39,848 bases of DNA from contig JASMGS010000021.1 in the NCBI GenBank assembly GCA_030751155.1, positions 1 to 39,848 of the forward strand, written 5' to 3'. This document shows, piece after piece, positions 1 to 6,965 of this stretch. Position 1 is the first letter of the stretch. Each line of letters opens with the position of its first letter. A model generated the notes under the pieces. The model ran no database searches. It was not told where the DNA came from and was given only the letters and a program-made list of their open reading frames with translations. The stretch comes from Candidatus Nitrosopelagicus sp. GTDB lineage: Archaea > Thermoproteota > Nitrososphaeria > Nitrososphaerales > Nitrosopumilaceae. The position numbers and the translations under genes are program-made.

Positions 1-260
1 AGAATTTCTGCTGTACACATAAAGATCCCCTTGTCACCCATATCAGGAAAAGGTCTATCAGGCTGAACTTTGATTCCCGATACAATTTCTGTATCACCCA
101 ATCTAACCCGTGCAGAGCCATTAGCATGTGGTATAACTCCAGTATCAATAACCAAAGGTCTATGTTCGTCTAGTGCACGATCATCAATTCTTTTTCCTTC
201 TTGTAGTAAATCTAGAATTTTAGATCTTTTGAGTTTGTCTATGATTGAAAGGTTTGCCAT
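1..260 (-). CDS. rrp42: Exosome complex subunit Rrp42 (N-terminal part, runs off the window)
   Basis: RNase PH-like subunit of the archaeal exosome. Rrp42 is catalytically silent itself but forms the hexameric ring with Rrp41 that degrades or tails RNA 3' to 5'. The minus-strand frame begins MANLSIIDKLKRSKILDLLQ and continues with an RIDDRA motif and PLVIDTGVIPHANGSARVRL, the usual RNase PH-fold N-terminus. About 86 residues of a protein that is normally about 270 long are visible. Its ATG (258-260) overlaps the rrp41 stop codon by one base (TAATG), so it is the last visible gene of the sbds-rrp4-rrp4-rrp41-rrp42 operon and is probably translationally coupled. Confidence 0.93.
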   Translation of the reverse strand, partial: MANLSIIDKLKRSKILDLLQEGKRIDDRALDEHRPLVIDTGVIPHANGSARVRLGDTEIVSGIKVQPDRPFPDMGDKGIFMCTAEI

Positions 261-997
261 TAGTCCTTATCACCACTCGAAAAATATTTTTCACGCAATG
301 CATTTTTCTGTATTTCATATACCTGTTTACAACCTTCTAAACCTAATTCTATACATTTTTTGTATTCATCCGCAGTAAGGACACCATCTAATTGTAAAAG
401 TGTGATTTTTCCCAAGTTTGGCATATAACCTATTGGCATATCTGCTTGTCCAGCTTGGTCTTCTTCATTATTAACATCAAGAATTAAAGCATCAGCAGCC
501 TTTCCTGAAGCACACGCACATACTAAATCCCTCATTGGAATTCCTGCATCTGCTAATGCAACTGATGCTGCATCTAACGCAGCACATCTTGTTCCGCCAT
601 CTGCCTGCAGTACTTCAAGAAACACGTCAACTGCAGTTCTAGGGAACTTTTCAAGCATTACAGCCGGCTCTAACGCTTCTTTGATAACTTTACTGATCTC
701 TATTTCTCGTCGTGACGGAGCCGGTTTTTTTCTTTCACCTACAGAAAAAGGCTCCATATGATATCTAACTCTTAAAATTCCCGTGTCGGGATTTGACATG
801 TGTTTTGGATGAACATCTCTAGGACCAAAAACACCAGCAAGTATTTTATTTCCACCAAATTCAATATACGCGGAACCACTAGCATTTTTTAATACTCCGG
901 CTTTTATGGTCACCTTTCTTGTTTCATTTACCTTACGTCCATCAGAACGAATTCCATTTTCGTCAAGTAATACTACATTAGCTTCTCTTCCGCCCAT
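260..997 (-). CDS. rrp41: Exosome complex exonuclease Rrp41
   Basis: Catalytic RNase PH-like subunit of the archaeal exosome: phosphorolytic 3'-5' exonuclease and, in reverse, RNA tailing. The 245 residues fit the family. The N-terminal RSDGRK motif (about 17-22), the basic KKPAPSRREIE segment (about 90-100) and the active-site stretch EEDQAGQADMP are present. The acidic residues D180 and D186 in that stretch match the catalytic pair known from characterised archaeal Rrp41. It lies 3 nt downstream of the first rrp4 and overlaps rrp42 by 1 nt, so all subunits are probably made from one mRNA. Nothing is degenerate in the active site. Confidence 0.97.
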   Translation of the reverse strand: MGGREANVVLLDENGIRSDGRKVNETRKVTIKAGVLKNASGSAYIEFGGNKILAGVFGPRDVHPKHMSNPDTGILRVRYHMEPFSVGERKKPAPSRREIEISKVIKEALEPAVMLEKFPRTAVDVFLEVLQADGGTRCAALDAASVALADAGIPMRDLVCACASGKAADALILDVNNEEDQAGQADMPIGYMPNLGKITLLQLDGVLTADEYKKCIELGLEGCKQVYEIQKNALREKYFSSGDKD

Positions 998-1000
998 TAA

Positions 1001-1687
1001 TTATACACCATCAGATTCTAACATTTTTTTCACTTTATCAGTCAAATTAACAAGATGTGCTTGTTCATCAACCATCCGAATTGCTGCAAGTGCCTTTAAT
1101 AATCCATTTGTTTCGTCACAGGACACAACAATTAAGCCATTTTGACCAACCGTAATGGTTGCATTAGTAGATGCTTCGATGGTTTGTATCATAGATCCGT
1201 GTTTTCCAATAAGACGAGGAATTTTAGTGGGCGAGATTTTGACCAATTCTCCAGAATCAATCTTTCCCAAACTTTGGTCTGCAATTGAAATCAAAGGTTC
1301 ACGCTGTCTATCAGAATTTGCAATTTTTGCATAGATAATGTCACCATTATCAAGTCTCTCTTTCATTTCACTTGTGGTAGGATATGAACCTCTTCCAAAT
1401 ACGTCCTGACCCAAAAGCATTCCCTGATAACATGAATTAATGTCAGCAAACCAAGAGTTTCCGAATATAGATTTGATCTTTCCTATCACAATATCATCAA
1501 TTTTTGGCAGATAAACGGCACTTAATGGAATCACTCTAACACTGTCATCATAAATATTGGTCAAGCCAATACTAGTTGCAATAATCCTTTTTCCATCCAA
1601 CGTCACATTCTCCCGTAATCGTAATGGTGAAGTAGTGATAACATCACCAGGTATAACATATTGTTTTTTATCTTTAAAATTTCTCAA
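1001..1687 (-). CDS. rrp4: Exosome RNA-binding cap subunit Rrp4 (copy with intact KH motif)
   Basis: Cap protein of the exosome that guides RNA to the Rrp41/Rrp42 ring. Visible order: N-terminal beta domain (about 10-60, containing YVIPGD), S1 domain (about 65-135) and KH domain (about 145-210) with an intact G161-K-H-G164 loop. Its 228 residues are normal for the family. The ATG overlaps the stop of the upstream paralogue by 4 nt (ATGA), and rrp41 follows. A second Rrp4-like gene sits immediately upstream; the two share the KIDSGELVKISP segment and GSMIQTIE, so they are recognisable paralogues. This copy is the more canonical one. Confidence 0.95.
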   Translation of the reverse strand: MRNFKDKKQYVIPGDVITTSPLRLRENVTLDGKRIIATSIGLTNIYDDSVRVIPLSAVYLPKIDDIVIGKIKSIFGNSWFADINSCYQGMLLGQDVFGRGSYPTTSEMKERLDNGDIIYAKIANSDRQREPLISIADQSLGKIDSGELVKISPTKIPRLIGKHGSMIQTIEASTNATITVGQNGLIVVSCDETNGLLKALAAIRMVDEQAHLVNLTDKVKKMLESDGV

Positions 1688-2358
1688 TTATTTTCATCTA
1701 ATATTTTTTGAATTTTTTCATCCATATTTGAATCATCTGTAGTTGAATCTAGCATTTTGAATACTTTAATAATTTTGTCCAAGTTTGAGCCACTTTCAGA
1801 TTTTAAAACAATTAGACCATTTTGACCTATTGTGATAGATGTGTCAGTAGAGGATTCAATTGTCTGTATCATAGAACCGTGTTTAGATATAAGATAAGAA
1901 ATTTTTGCAGGAGAGATCTTTACTAATTCACCTGAGTCAATCTTTCCTAAATTTTCACCAGATATAGTAACCAAAGGATCACGTGCAGTGTCTCCAGATA
2001 CAATCCTAATTGCAACAAGATCACCCACATTCAATTTTGAGGAAAGATCATGTTTACTAGGATTATAGTCTTTTCCAAATATATCAAATGCCGGAAGTAT
2101 TCCTACATGGTAAGAGTTTATGTCAATTTCCCATACCATAGAAGTATGTGATTTAATTTTACCAATTACTAAATCATCACTTCTTGGAATATAAAATCCA
2201 GTTAAAGGAGATACATTAGCTTCATTATCATTTATCTCACAAAACCCAATTGCGGTTGAGAGTAACCTATTATCATTAAGGATAACATTTTGTGCTGGTT
2301 CATATGAACCGGAAATTGTGTCTCCTGGTAAAACAAATTGATTTTTATTTTCACTCAT
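1684..2358 (-). CDS. rrp4: Second Rrp4-like exosome cap protein with degenerate KH loop
   Basis: Tandem paralogue of the following rrp4 gene, with the same N-terminal (FVLPGD), S1 and KH layout over 224 residues. The KH loop that is GKHG in the neighbour reads S158-K-H-G161 here, so the first glycine of the GxxG RNA-binding signature is missing. The C-terminal tail is more acidic. It is coupled on both sides by 4-nt overlaps, with sbds upstream and the other rrp4 downstream. It is probably a cap subunit that mixes with or replaces the canonical Rrp4, much as Csl4 does in other archaea. The exosome assignment is firm from sequence and context; the division of labour is inference. Confidence 0.88.
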   Translation of the reverse strand: MSENKNQFVLPGDTISGSYEPAQNVILNDNRLLSTAIGFCEINDNEANVSPLTGFYIPRSDDLVIGKIKSHTSMVWEIDINSYHVGILPAFDIFGKDYNPSKHDLSSKLNVGDLVAIRIVSGDTARDPLVTISGENLGKIDSGELVKISPAKISYLISKHGSMIQTIESSTDTSITIGQNGLIVLKSESGSNLDKIIKVFKMLDSTTDDSNMDEKIQKILDENN

Positions 2359-3044
2359 TTTAAAACCTCTACAAAAGCAGTACCTTTAGTTACTGCACCT
2401 AATCTATCAATCACATTCGGTCTTAATCCAGCTGGTATTTCTAGTATCGCTTTTAATGAACCGTTTGGCTGCCAGTCTTCTTTTTTCAAAACACCTGTAG
2501 ATTTTAAGACAGTGTATGATTGCGCAACATATTGAGCTGGTACAGATATTTCTAACACAAGATTTTCCGATTTTAATGGAATTATCGAACGTAGTTTCTC
2601 GATTATATCTTTAGTTTGCTCATCTACATTTTTGAATGGATCAATACTGACACGGGCATCAGTCATGGCTTGCTCAATTCGTTGTGGTGGGTGAGGTAAA
2701 TGAGAACGTGGATCAACAAAAGTTTTTGCGATGAATGTAATTATCTGCTTTCTTTTTTCTGAAGTCATTTTTCTACGCTGATCGGTTGTTAAGTTTAGAT
2801 CTCCCTTTTCTATGATTTTCTCAGCGATGGTGGTGGCATCCTCTGTCTTGAACGCTTTTTGTAGTTTTTCTGATGATGCTCTAGTGCCTTTCCCCGCATC
2901 TGAATAAATTTCATCAGAGACTAAAATGGAGTTGATATCCTTCAATTTCCCTAATTTGTAATCTAATGCAGGATCAGGTTTGACCAAAATTTCAAATCTA
3001 TCGCCCTCAAAGGTGTATTTAGCTATAGAGAATTTGTCTGCCAT
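2355..3044 (-). CDS. Ribosome maturation protein SBDS (Sdo1)
   Basis: Orthologue of the Shwachman-Bodian-Diamond protein, which in eukaryotes works with EF2-like GTPases to release the anti-association factor eIF6 from the large subunit. The 229 residues show the N-terminal FYSH domain (FEILVKPDPALDYKLGK, then SEIYSDA-like VSDEIYSDAGKGTRAS), the middle helical domain with HPPQRIEQAM (about 118-127), and the C-terminal ferredoxin-like domain. It is the first gene of the exosome operon, a linkage widely conserved in archaea. The operon is divergent from rpoD, with 84 bp between the two start codons. Confidence 0.96.
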   Translation of the reverse strand: MADKFSIAKYTFEGDRFEILVKPDPALDYKLGKLKDINSILVSDEIYSDAGKGTRASSEKLQKAFKTEDATTIAEKIIEKGDLNLTTDQRRKMTSEKRKQIITFIAKTFVDPRSHLPHPPQRIEQAMTDARVSIDPFKNVDEQTKDIIEKLRSIIPLKSENLVLEISVPAQYVAQSYTVLKSTGVLKKEDWQPNGSLKAILEIPAGLRPNVIDRLGAVTKGTAFVEVLK

Positions 3045-3128
3045 GGCAATAATAGGAGGTATTATTGATATTAATCTATAATTATCGAGCTAGATTTTTA
3101 TTTGGAAGTTAAAGTTTTTCAGTAAGAT
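3045..3128. promoter_or_regulatory. Divergent promoter region between sbds and rpoD
   Basis: This 84-bp gap separates divergent operons. A TATA-like stretch with the palindromic core ataattat lies at about 3075-3085 and sits 30-40 bp before the sbds start on the minus strand. On the plus strand atttttattt at about 3093-3103 lies about 27 bp before the TTG of rpoD, the distance expected for a leaderless transcript. Assignments are by eye. Confidence 0.45.
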
Positions 3129-3731
3129 TTGTCTATTATTCAAACGCTAAACGCCAATGAGAAAAAAATTACTCTCAAATTGAAGGGTTTCCCCTTACAG
3201 TATGCAAATGCACTTAGGAGAATATGCCTTAATGGTGTTCCAATTTTTGCTATTGATACTGTAGATGTAATTGAGAATTCATCTGTTTTGGCAGATGAGG
3301 GTATAGCACATAGATTAGGTATGATCCCTCTTAAAACAGATGTTACAAGATTTGATGAATCAGATTCCCGAGTAATGTTTATTCTTGATTCTGGAGATAT
3401 TGATACAACTAAAACTATAACTTCTGCAGATCTTTCAACGAATGATGAAGTGGTAAAACCAGTCTCTGATAAAATTCCAATTATACAATTAGCGCCTGGA
3501 CAAAAAGTAAAGCTTGAAGCATACGCAAGACTTGGTAAAGGAACAGAACATGCTAAATGGAATTCGGCTAACGTTTCAATATTAACTGATAGTGATAAAA
3601 AAGATGAACATCTTTTGACGGTAGAAACTACTGGAGCGCTTGAACCGATGGAAATAGTATCTGCTGGTATTGAAGAACTTACCAGAAGATTAGAAGAATT
3701 TAAAGAAGATATTACTAATTTGGATAAATGA
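3129..3731 (+). CDS. rpoD: DNA-directed RNA polymerase subunit D (Rpo3), short form
   Basis: Assembly platform subunit of archaeal RNA polymerase, homologous to bacterial alpha and eukaryotic RPB3. The alpha-type dimerisation motif LQYANALRRICLNGVP (about 23-38) is clear, followed by IDTVDVIENSSVLADEGIAHRLGMIPL. It has only 200 residues with a single cysteine (in RRIC). Many archaeal RpoD proteins run to about 260 and carry a ferredoxin-like domain with cysteines, which is missing here. Translation starts at a TTG; no ATG or GTG lies nearby in frame, and a TATA-like box about 27 bp upstream supports it. It heads the rpl18e-rpl13-rps9 operon, the conserved archaeal arrangement. Confidence 0.95.
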   Translation: MSIIQTLNANEKKITLKLKGFPLQYANALRRICLNGVPIFAIDTVDVIENSSVLADEGIAHRLGMIPLKTDVTRFDESDSRVMFILDSGDIDTTKTITSADLSTNDEVVKPVSDKIPIIQLAPGQKVKLEAYARLGKGTEHAKWNSANVSILTDSDKKDEHLLTVETTGALEPMEIVSAGIEELTRRLEEFKEDITNLDK

Positions 3732-3773
3732 TGTTCATACTGTTATATTTGGGTTATAAGTGGTGATGATTTA

Positions 3774-4121
3774 ATGGCAAATCAAACAGTTTTGCATATG
3801 GTAAAAGATCTTAAACAAGCTTCAAAAAAGAATGATGCACCTATTTGGTCCAAATTAGCAAGTATTGCTTTAAAAACTTCATCTTCAAAACGAGTGGTAA
3901 ACCTGACAAAAATAAATAATCTTACAAAAGATGGCGATGTTATTTTTGTACCAGGTAAAATATTAGGAACAGGAAATTTATCTCATAAAATTACATTGTC
4001 TTCATTCTCTATATCTGTAAATGCTGCAAAAAAAGTAATTCAGTCTGGTGGCAACATACTAAAATTTAATGACATGATTACAAAATTCCCAACTGGAAAA
4101 GGTGTAATGATTCTTGGCTGA
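3774..4121 (+). CDS. rpl18e: 50S ribosomal protein L18e
   Basis: Large-subunit ribosomal protein of the archaeal/eukaryotic L18e family, related in fold to bacterial L15. The 115 residues match the usual length. Recognisable segments are SKRVVNLTKIN, DGDVIFVPGKILGTGNLSHKI and the C-terminal FPTGKGVMILG. It is the second gene of the rpoD-rpl18e-rpl13-rps9 operon, 42 bp after rpoD. Its 3' end overlaps the TTG start of rpl13 by 8 nt, so the two are probably translated in a coupled way. Confidence 0.95.
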   Translation: MANQTVLHMVKDLKQASKKNDAPIWSKLASIALKTSSSKRVVNLTKINNLTKDGDVIFVPGKILGTGNLSHKITLSSFSISVNAAKKVIQSGGNILKFNDMITKFPTGKGVMILG

Positions 4122-4617
4122 TGCAAAACCAGATGCTAAAGCAAAACCAGATGCTAAAGCAAAAAACAAACCTGTTGATAAAACTAGTAGACCTATTGTA
4201 GTAGATGGGACAAATCATATTGCAGGAAGACTTTGTTCTAATACTGCAAAATTATTACTTCAAGGCAATAGAGTATCAATAGTCAACTCTGAAAATATAA
4301 TGATTAGTGGTCGAAAGAAAGGCATTGTTGGTGAGTATAGAGAATTTCTAAAAATTGCAAGTATACTACATCCTAAACATGGACCTTTCCATCCTAGAAA
4401 ACCTGATACTATAATTAGTAGAATGGTAAGAGGAATGCTTCCCAGAGATAAGCCATCTGGTCAGGCTGCACTCAAAAGGCTAAGAGCATATGTGGGCGTT
4501 CCAAAGGAATTGAAATCTATAAAAAAAACTCAGTTTGAAAAATCTATAATCAGAAAATCAAATGCTTATTACACGAGTATGGGAGAATTAGGAGAATATG
4601 TTGGGTGGAATAAATGA
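4114..4617 (+). CDS. rpl13: 50S ribosomal protein L13 (uL13) with repetitive N-terminal extension
   Basis: Large-subunit ribosomal protein uL13. The core starts at about residue 28 with IVVDGTNHIAGRLCSNTAKLLLQG and continues with HPRKPDTIISRMVRGMLPRDKPSG, both typical of the family. In front of it is a Lys/Ala/Asp-rich leader of about 27 residues containing the repeated unit AKPDAK, encoded by an 18-bp perfect tandem duplication. The start is TTG at 4114, inside the end of rpl18e (8-nt overlap). I see no ATG, GTG or TTG in frame between it and the conserved core, which supports the extension being real. The stop overlaps rps9 by 4 nt. Confidence 0.94.
   Translation: MADAKPDAKAKPDAKAKNKPVDKTSRPIVVDGTNHIAGRLCSNTAKLLLQGNRVSIVNSENIMISGRKKGIVGEYREFLKIASILHPKHGPFHPRKPDTIISRMVRGMLPRDKPSGQAALKRLRAYVGVPKELKSIKKTQFEKSIIRKSNAYYTSMGELGEYVGWNK
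4123..4158 (+). repeat. Perfect 18-bp tandem duplication in the rpl13 leader
   Basis: Two adjacent identical copies of gcaaaaccagatgctaaa (4123-4140 and 4141-4158). Each is six codons, so the reading frame is kept and the protein gains one AKPDAK unit. It looks like a slippage-prone segment of the uL13 N-terminal extension. Confidence 0.9.
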
Positions 4618-5060
4618 TAAAAAATGAGATTTATTTTGCAACAAGAAAGACTGCTAGTGCTCATGTGCACATTACAAAGGGTGTAGGTAAAGTTAGAATA
4701 AACAACGTGCCACTTGAAATGATAGGACAAGAAACTGCCCGCGAAGTGATGCTGACACCTTTAGAAATATGTGGAGAAGAAAATAGAAATAAAATTAATG
4801 TTTCAGTACGCGTTAGTGGTGGGGGTTTTATGGGACAAGCCTATGCAGTTGCTACTGCCATGTCTAGAGCATTAGTAGGATGGACTAAACATAGAAATGA
4901 TCCAAAAGAGCATCCATTCACAAAATCAGTTAGAACTGACCTAAAAAAGAAAATTGAAGAGTTTGACAAGTACCTAATCAGCGGAGATGCAAGAAGAAAG
5001 GAACCAAAGAAGTTTGGTGGCCCTGGTGCAAGAAGACGAAAGCAAAAATCCTACCGATAG
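4614..5060 (+). CDS. rps9: 30S ribosomal protein S9 (uS9)
   Basis: Small-subunit ribosomal protein uS9, whose C-terminal tail reaches the P-site tRNA. ATRKTASAHVHITKGVGKVRINN (about 9-31), the VSGGGFMGQAYAVATAMSRAL segment and the basic C-terminus GARRRKQKSYR, ending in the invariant Lys-x-x-Arg type tail, identify it. The 148 residues are normal. It overlaps rpl13 by 4 nt (ATGA). In many archaea rpoN and rpoK follow in the same operon; here the next gene is on the opposite strand, so the operon ends with rps9. Confidence 0.96.
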   Translation: MIKNEIYFATRKTASAHVHITKGVGKVRINNVPLEMIGQETAREVMLTPLEICGEENRNKINVSVRVSGGGFMGQAYAVATAMSRALVGWTKHRNDPKEHPFTKSVRTDLKKKIEEFDKYLISGDARRKEPKKFGGPGARRRKQKSYR

Positions 5061-5067
5061 AAAATAC

Positions 5068-5418
5068 TCAGGTTTCGGGCATTACTGAAGAGTGATGTGA
5101 GATAATTTTCCATTCACCATTATCCTTGTGATATACAAATGAAAACCGTGCATTGATTGTCTTACCACTTACCACAAAGTTGTAATGACCAGAATTTACA
5201 GCGTCAGAGGCAAAAACGTGAGAATTCTCTGATATGATCTGAACTTCAACAGGTTGTTTTAACAAGTTTTCAAAATATTCAAGGATTAATTCATGTCCAA
5301 TTCTTTCCTTATTGGAAAAAGTTCCGAGCAGAATTCCATTGTCTAGATAAAGAGCGGTGACTTGTTTTGGATCACCACTTTTTATTGCATTGACCCATTT
5401 TTGTAAAAGTTCATTCAT
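5068..5418 (-). CDS. NTF2-like / DUF4440-type protein of unknown function
   Basis: Small (116-residue) soluble protein with the look of the NTF2/SnoaL fold in its SgcJ/EcaC-like branch. It starts with a helix (WVNAIKSGDPKQVTALYLDNGILLGTF). The end reads FSFVYHKDNGEWKIISHHSSVMPE, and the HHSSVMPE tail is the part I recognise from this family, which includes CaMKII-association-domain-like proteins. No catalytic residues can be assigned. It stands alone, tail-to-tail with rps9 (7-nt gap) and 34 bp downstream of the ABC permease on the same strand, so it could be the last gene of that transporter operon. Confidence 0.75.
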   Translation of the reverse strand: MNELLQKWVNAIKSGDPKQVTALYLDNGILLGTFSNKERIGHELILEYFENLLKQPVEVQIISENSHVFASDAVNSGHYNFVVSGKTINARFSFVYHKDNGEWKIISHHSSVMPET

Positions 5419-5452
5419 TACAAGATATAGAATTTTTTAATTGTAATTTAAT

Positions 5453-6211
5453 CTAGCGCAAACCCCATCTGGTCATAACTTTATCTTCAATTCTCTTAAA
5501 GACCACTCCATCAACCAGTATACCAATTCCCATGATTACTATCATTATTGCTATTACTTGAGATACATCATTAAGCTGACGACCAACGTTAAGAAGAAAT
5601 CCAAGACCTAAAAATGAAAATAATAATTCAGCGCCTATAACTCCTCTCCATGCAAATGCCCAACCCTGTTTGAATCCAGATATGATATATGGAAATGCAG
5701 CAGGAATCAATACGGTAATGATAAGCTGACCCTCTTTTGCACCCATATTTCTTGCCGCTTCAATGTAGGATGGATTGATATTTTTAACACCAGTGTAAGT
5801 GTTGATGGTTACAGCAAATATTGCACCAATTGCCGTAACAAAAATAATACCAGAATCTGTTAATCCAAACCAAAGAATAGCAAGTGGTACCCAAGCAATA
5901 GATGGTATCGATTGTAATCCAAGAACTAATGAACCGATAGTCTGGTTAACAGTTTCTACCCTCGCCATAAAAATTCCGAGTACCAAACCACCAGCAATAG
6001 CTATTCCCAAACCAATAACAAGTCTCAATAAACTTGTTCCAATTCCAAAGAATAGACTTGCATCAGATATACCATATGCCAAGTCTTCCAGAACTTCAAA
6101 TGGAGATGGAAATATGTTATCCGGCCAGATCTCGGCACTGTCAATACCTTGCCATGCTATGATTATGAGTGCATAGAAACCAATTTTTTTTGCTAGCACA
6201 TTGGGTTTCAT
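5453..6211 (-). CDS. NitT/TauT-family ABC transporter permease
   Basis: Membrane permease of an importer of the nitrate/sulfonate/taurine class. About six hydrophobic segments are visible over 252 residues. The EAA cytoplasmic loop reads YIEAARNMGAKEGQLIITVLIPAAFPYIISGF (about 148-179), with the conserved EAA and G. The family's N-terminal FPSPFEVLEDL motif is also present. It overlaps the ATPase gene by 4 nt, and the order is solute-binding protein, ATPase, permease. The substrate cannot be read from the sequence; nitrate, sulfonates, taurine, cyanate or thiamine precursors are all used by relatives. Confidence 0.9.
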   Translation of the reverse strand: MKPNVLAKKIGFYALIIIAWQGIDSAEIWPDNIFPSPFEVLEDLAYGISDASLFFGIGTSLLRLVIGLGIAIAGGLVLGIFMARVETVNQTIGSLVLGLQSIPSIAWVPLAILWFGLTDSGIIFVTAIGAIFAVTINTYTGVKNINPSYIEAARNMGAKEGQLIITVLIPAAFPYIISGFKQGWAFAWRGVIGAELLFSFLGLGFLLNVGRQLNDVSQVIAIMIVIMGIGILVDGVVFKRIEDKVMTRWGLR

Positions 6212-6963
6212 TTTTTTACCTCAGGTCGAAGCTCTGCCAAAATCTTTTTTTGGTATGGTAAAAGATTTTCATCATCTGTTAATCTAGGACGTTGATAATC
6301 AATTTCTACTTCCTTCTTAATTTTTGCTGGTCTATGAGAAAATACTAAAACACGCGTTCCTAAAACAACTGCTTCCGCAACATTATGTGTTACAAAAATA
6401 ATAGTTTTCTTTGTCTTTTGCCATATTAACTGCATCTCCACTAACAAAAGATCTCTTGTCTGTGGATCCAGTGCTGCAAATGGCTCATCCATAAGTAACA
6501 CATCAGGTTCCATTACCAATGCTCTAGCTATAGCTACACGTTGTTTCATTCCAGTTGAAAGTTGGTAAGTATATGATGTAGCAAATTGAGTAAGTTGCAT
6601 CATATCCAAATATCGATGTGATATTTCGTTTCTTTTTTCTTTAGGAATTCCAGCCACTTTTAATCCGTATTCTACATTATCTCGTACATTTAGCCATGGA
6701 AATAATGCTCCTTCCTGAAATACCATTATCCTATCCGGACCAGTATCACTTAGTGGCTGACCATCAAGGAGAATCTTACCGCTATCTGGTGTTTCCAATC
6801 CTGCAATAGTGCGAAGAAAAGTTGATTTCCCACATCCTGATGTGCCAACAATACATACAAACTCTCCATCGTTAACATTTAGATTTATTCCATCTAATGT
6901 CTTGAGTTGTTTTCCATCATGCTTAAAATATTTTTCAATATTCTTGGCTTCTAATTTACCCAT
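6208..6963 (-). CDS. NitT/TauT-family ABC transporter ATP-binding protein
   Basis: Cytoplasmic ATPase driving the importer encoded beside it. Walker A is GTSGCGKST (40-48), the Q-loop lies in VFQEGALFPW (81-90), and Walker B is VLLMDEPF (155-162) with the D-loop ALDPQTR. The signature motif reads LSTGM (135-139) rather than LSGGM/LSGGQ, so the first signature glycine is replaced by threonine; the rest (KQRVAIARAL) is standard. The H-loop is in FVTHNVAEAV. The 251 residues are normal for SsuB/TauB-like proteins. It overlaps the permease by 4 nt and lies 2 nt after the binding-protein gene. Confidence 0.93.
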   Translation of the reverse strand: MGKLEAKNIEKYFKHDGKQLKTLDGINLNVNDGEFVCIVGTSGCGKSTFLRTIAGLETPDSGKILLDGQPLSDTGPDRIMVFQEGALFPWLNVRDNVEYGLKVAGIPKEKRNEISHRYLDMMQLTQFATSYTYQLSTGMKQRVAIARALVMEPDVLLMDEPFAALDPQTRDLLLVEMQLIWQKTKKTIIFVTHNVAEAVVLGTRVLVFSHRPAKIKKEVEIDYQRPRLTDDENLLPYQKKILAELRPEVKK

Positions 6964-6965
6964 TT

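Noticed and set aside
3053-3060. taggaggt, a perfect Shine-Dalgarno-like sequence on the plus strand
   Set aside because: No plausible start codon follows at the right distance; rpoD begins at 3129. It lies just before sbds on the other strand, where it is not in sense orientation. Probably chance.
3774-5060. A missing rpoN/rpoK after rps9 as evidence of a rearrangement
   Set aside because: The usual archaeal neighbours are indeed not here, but operon breaks at this point are not rare and I cannot compare with related genomes.
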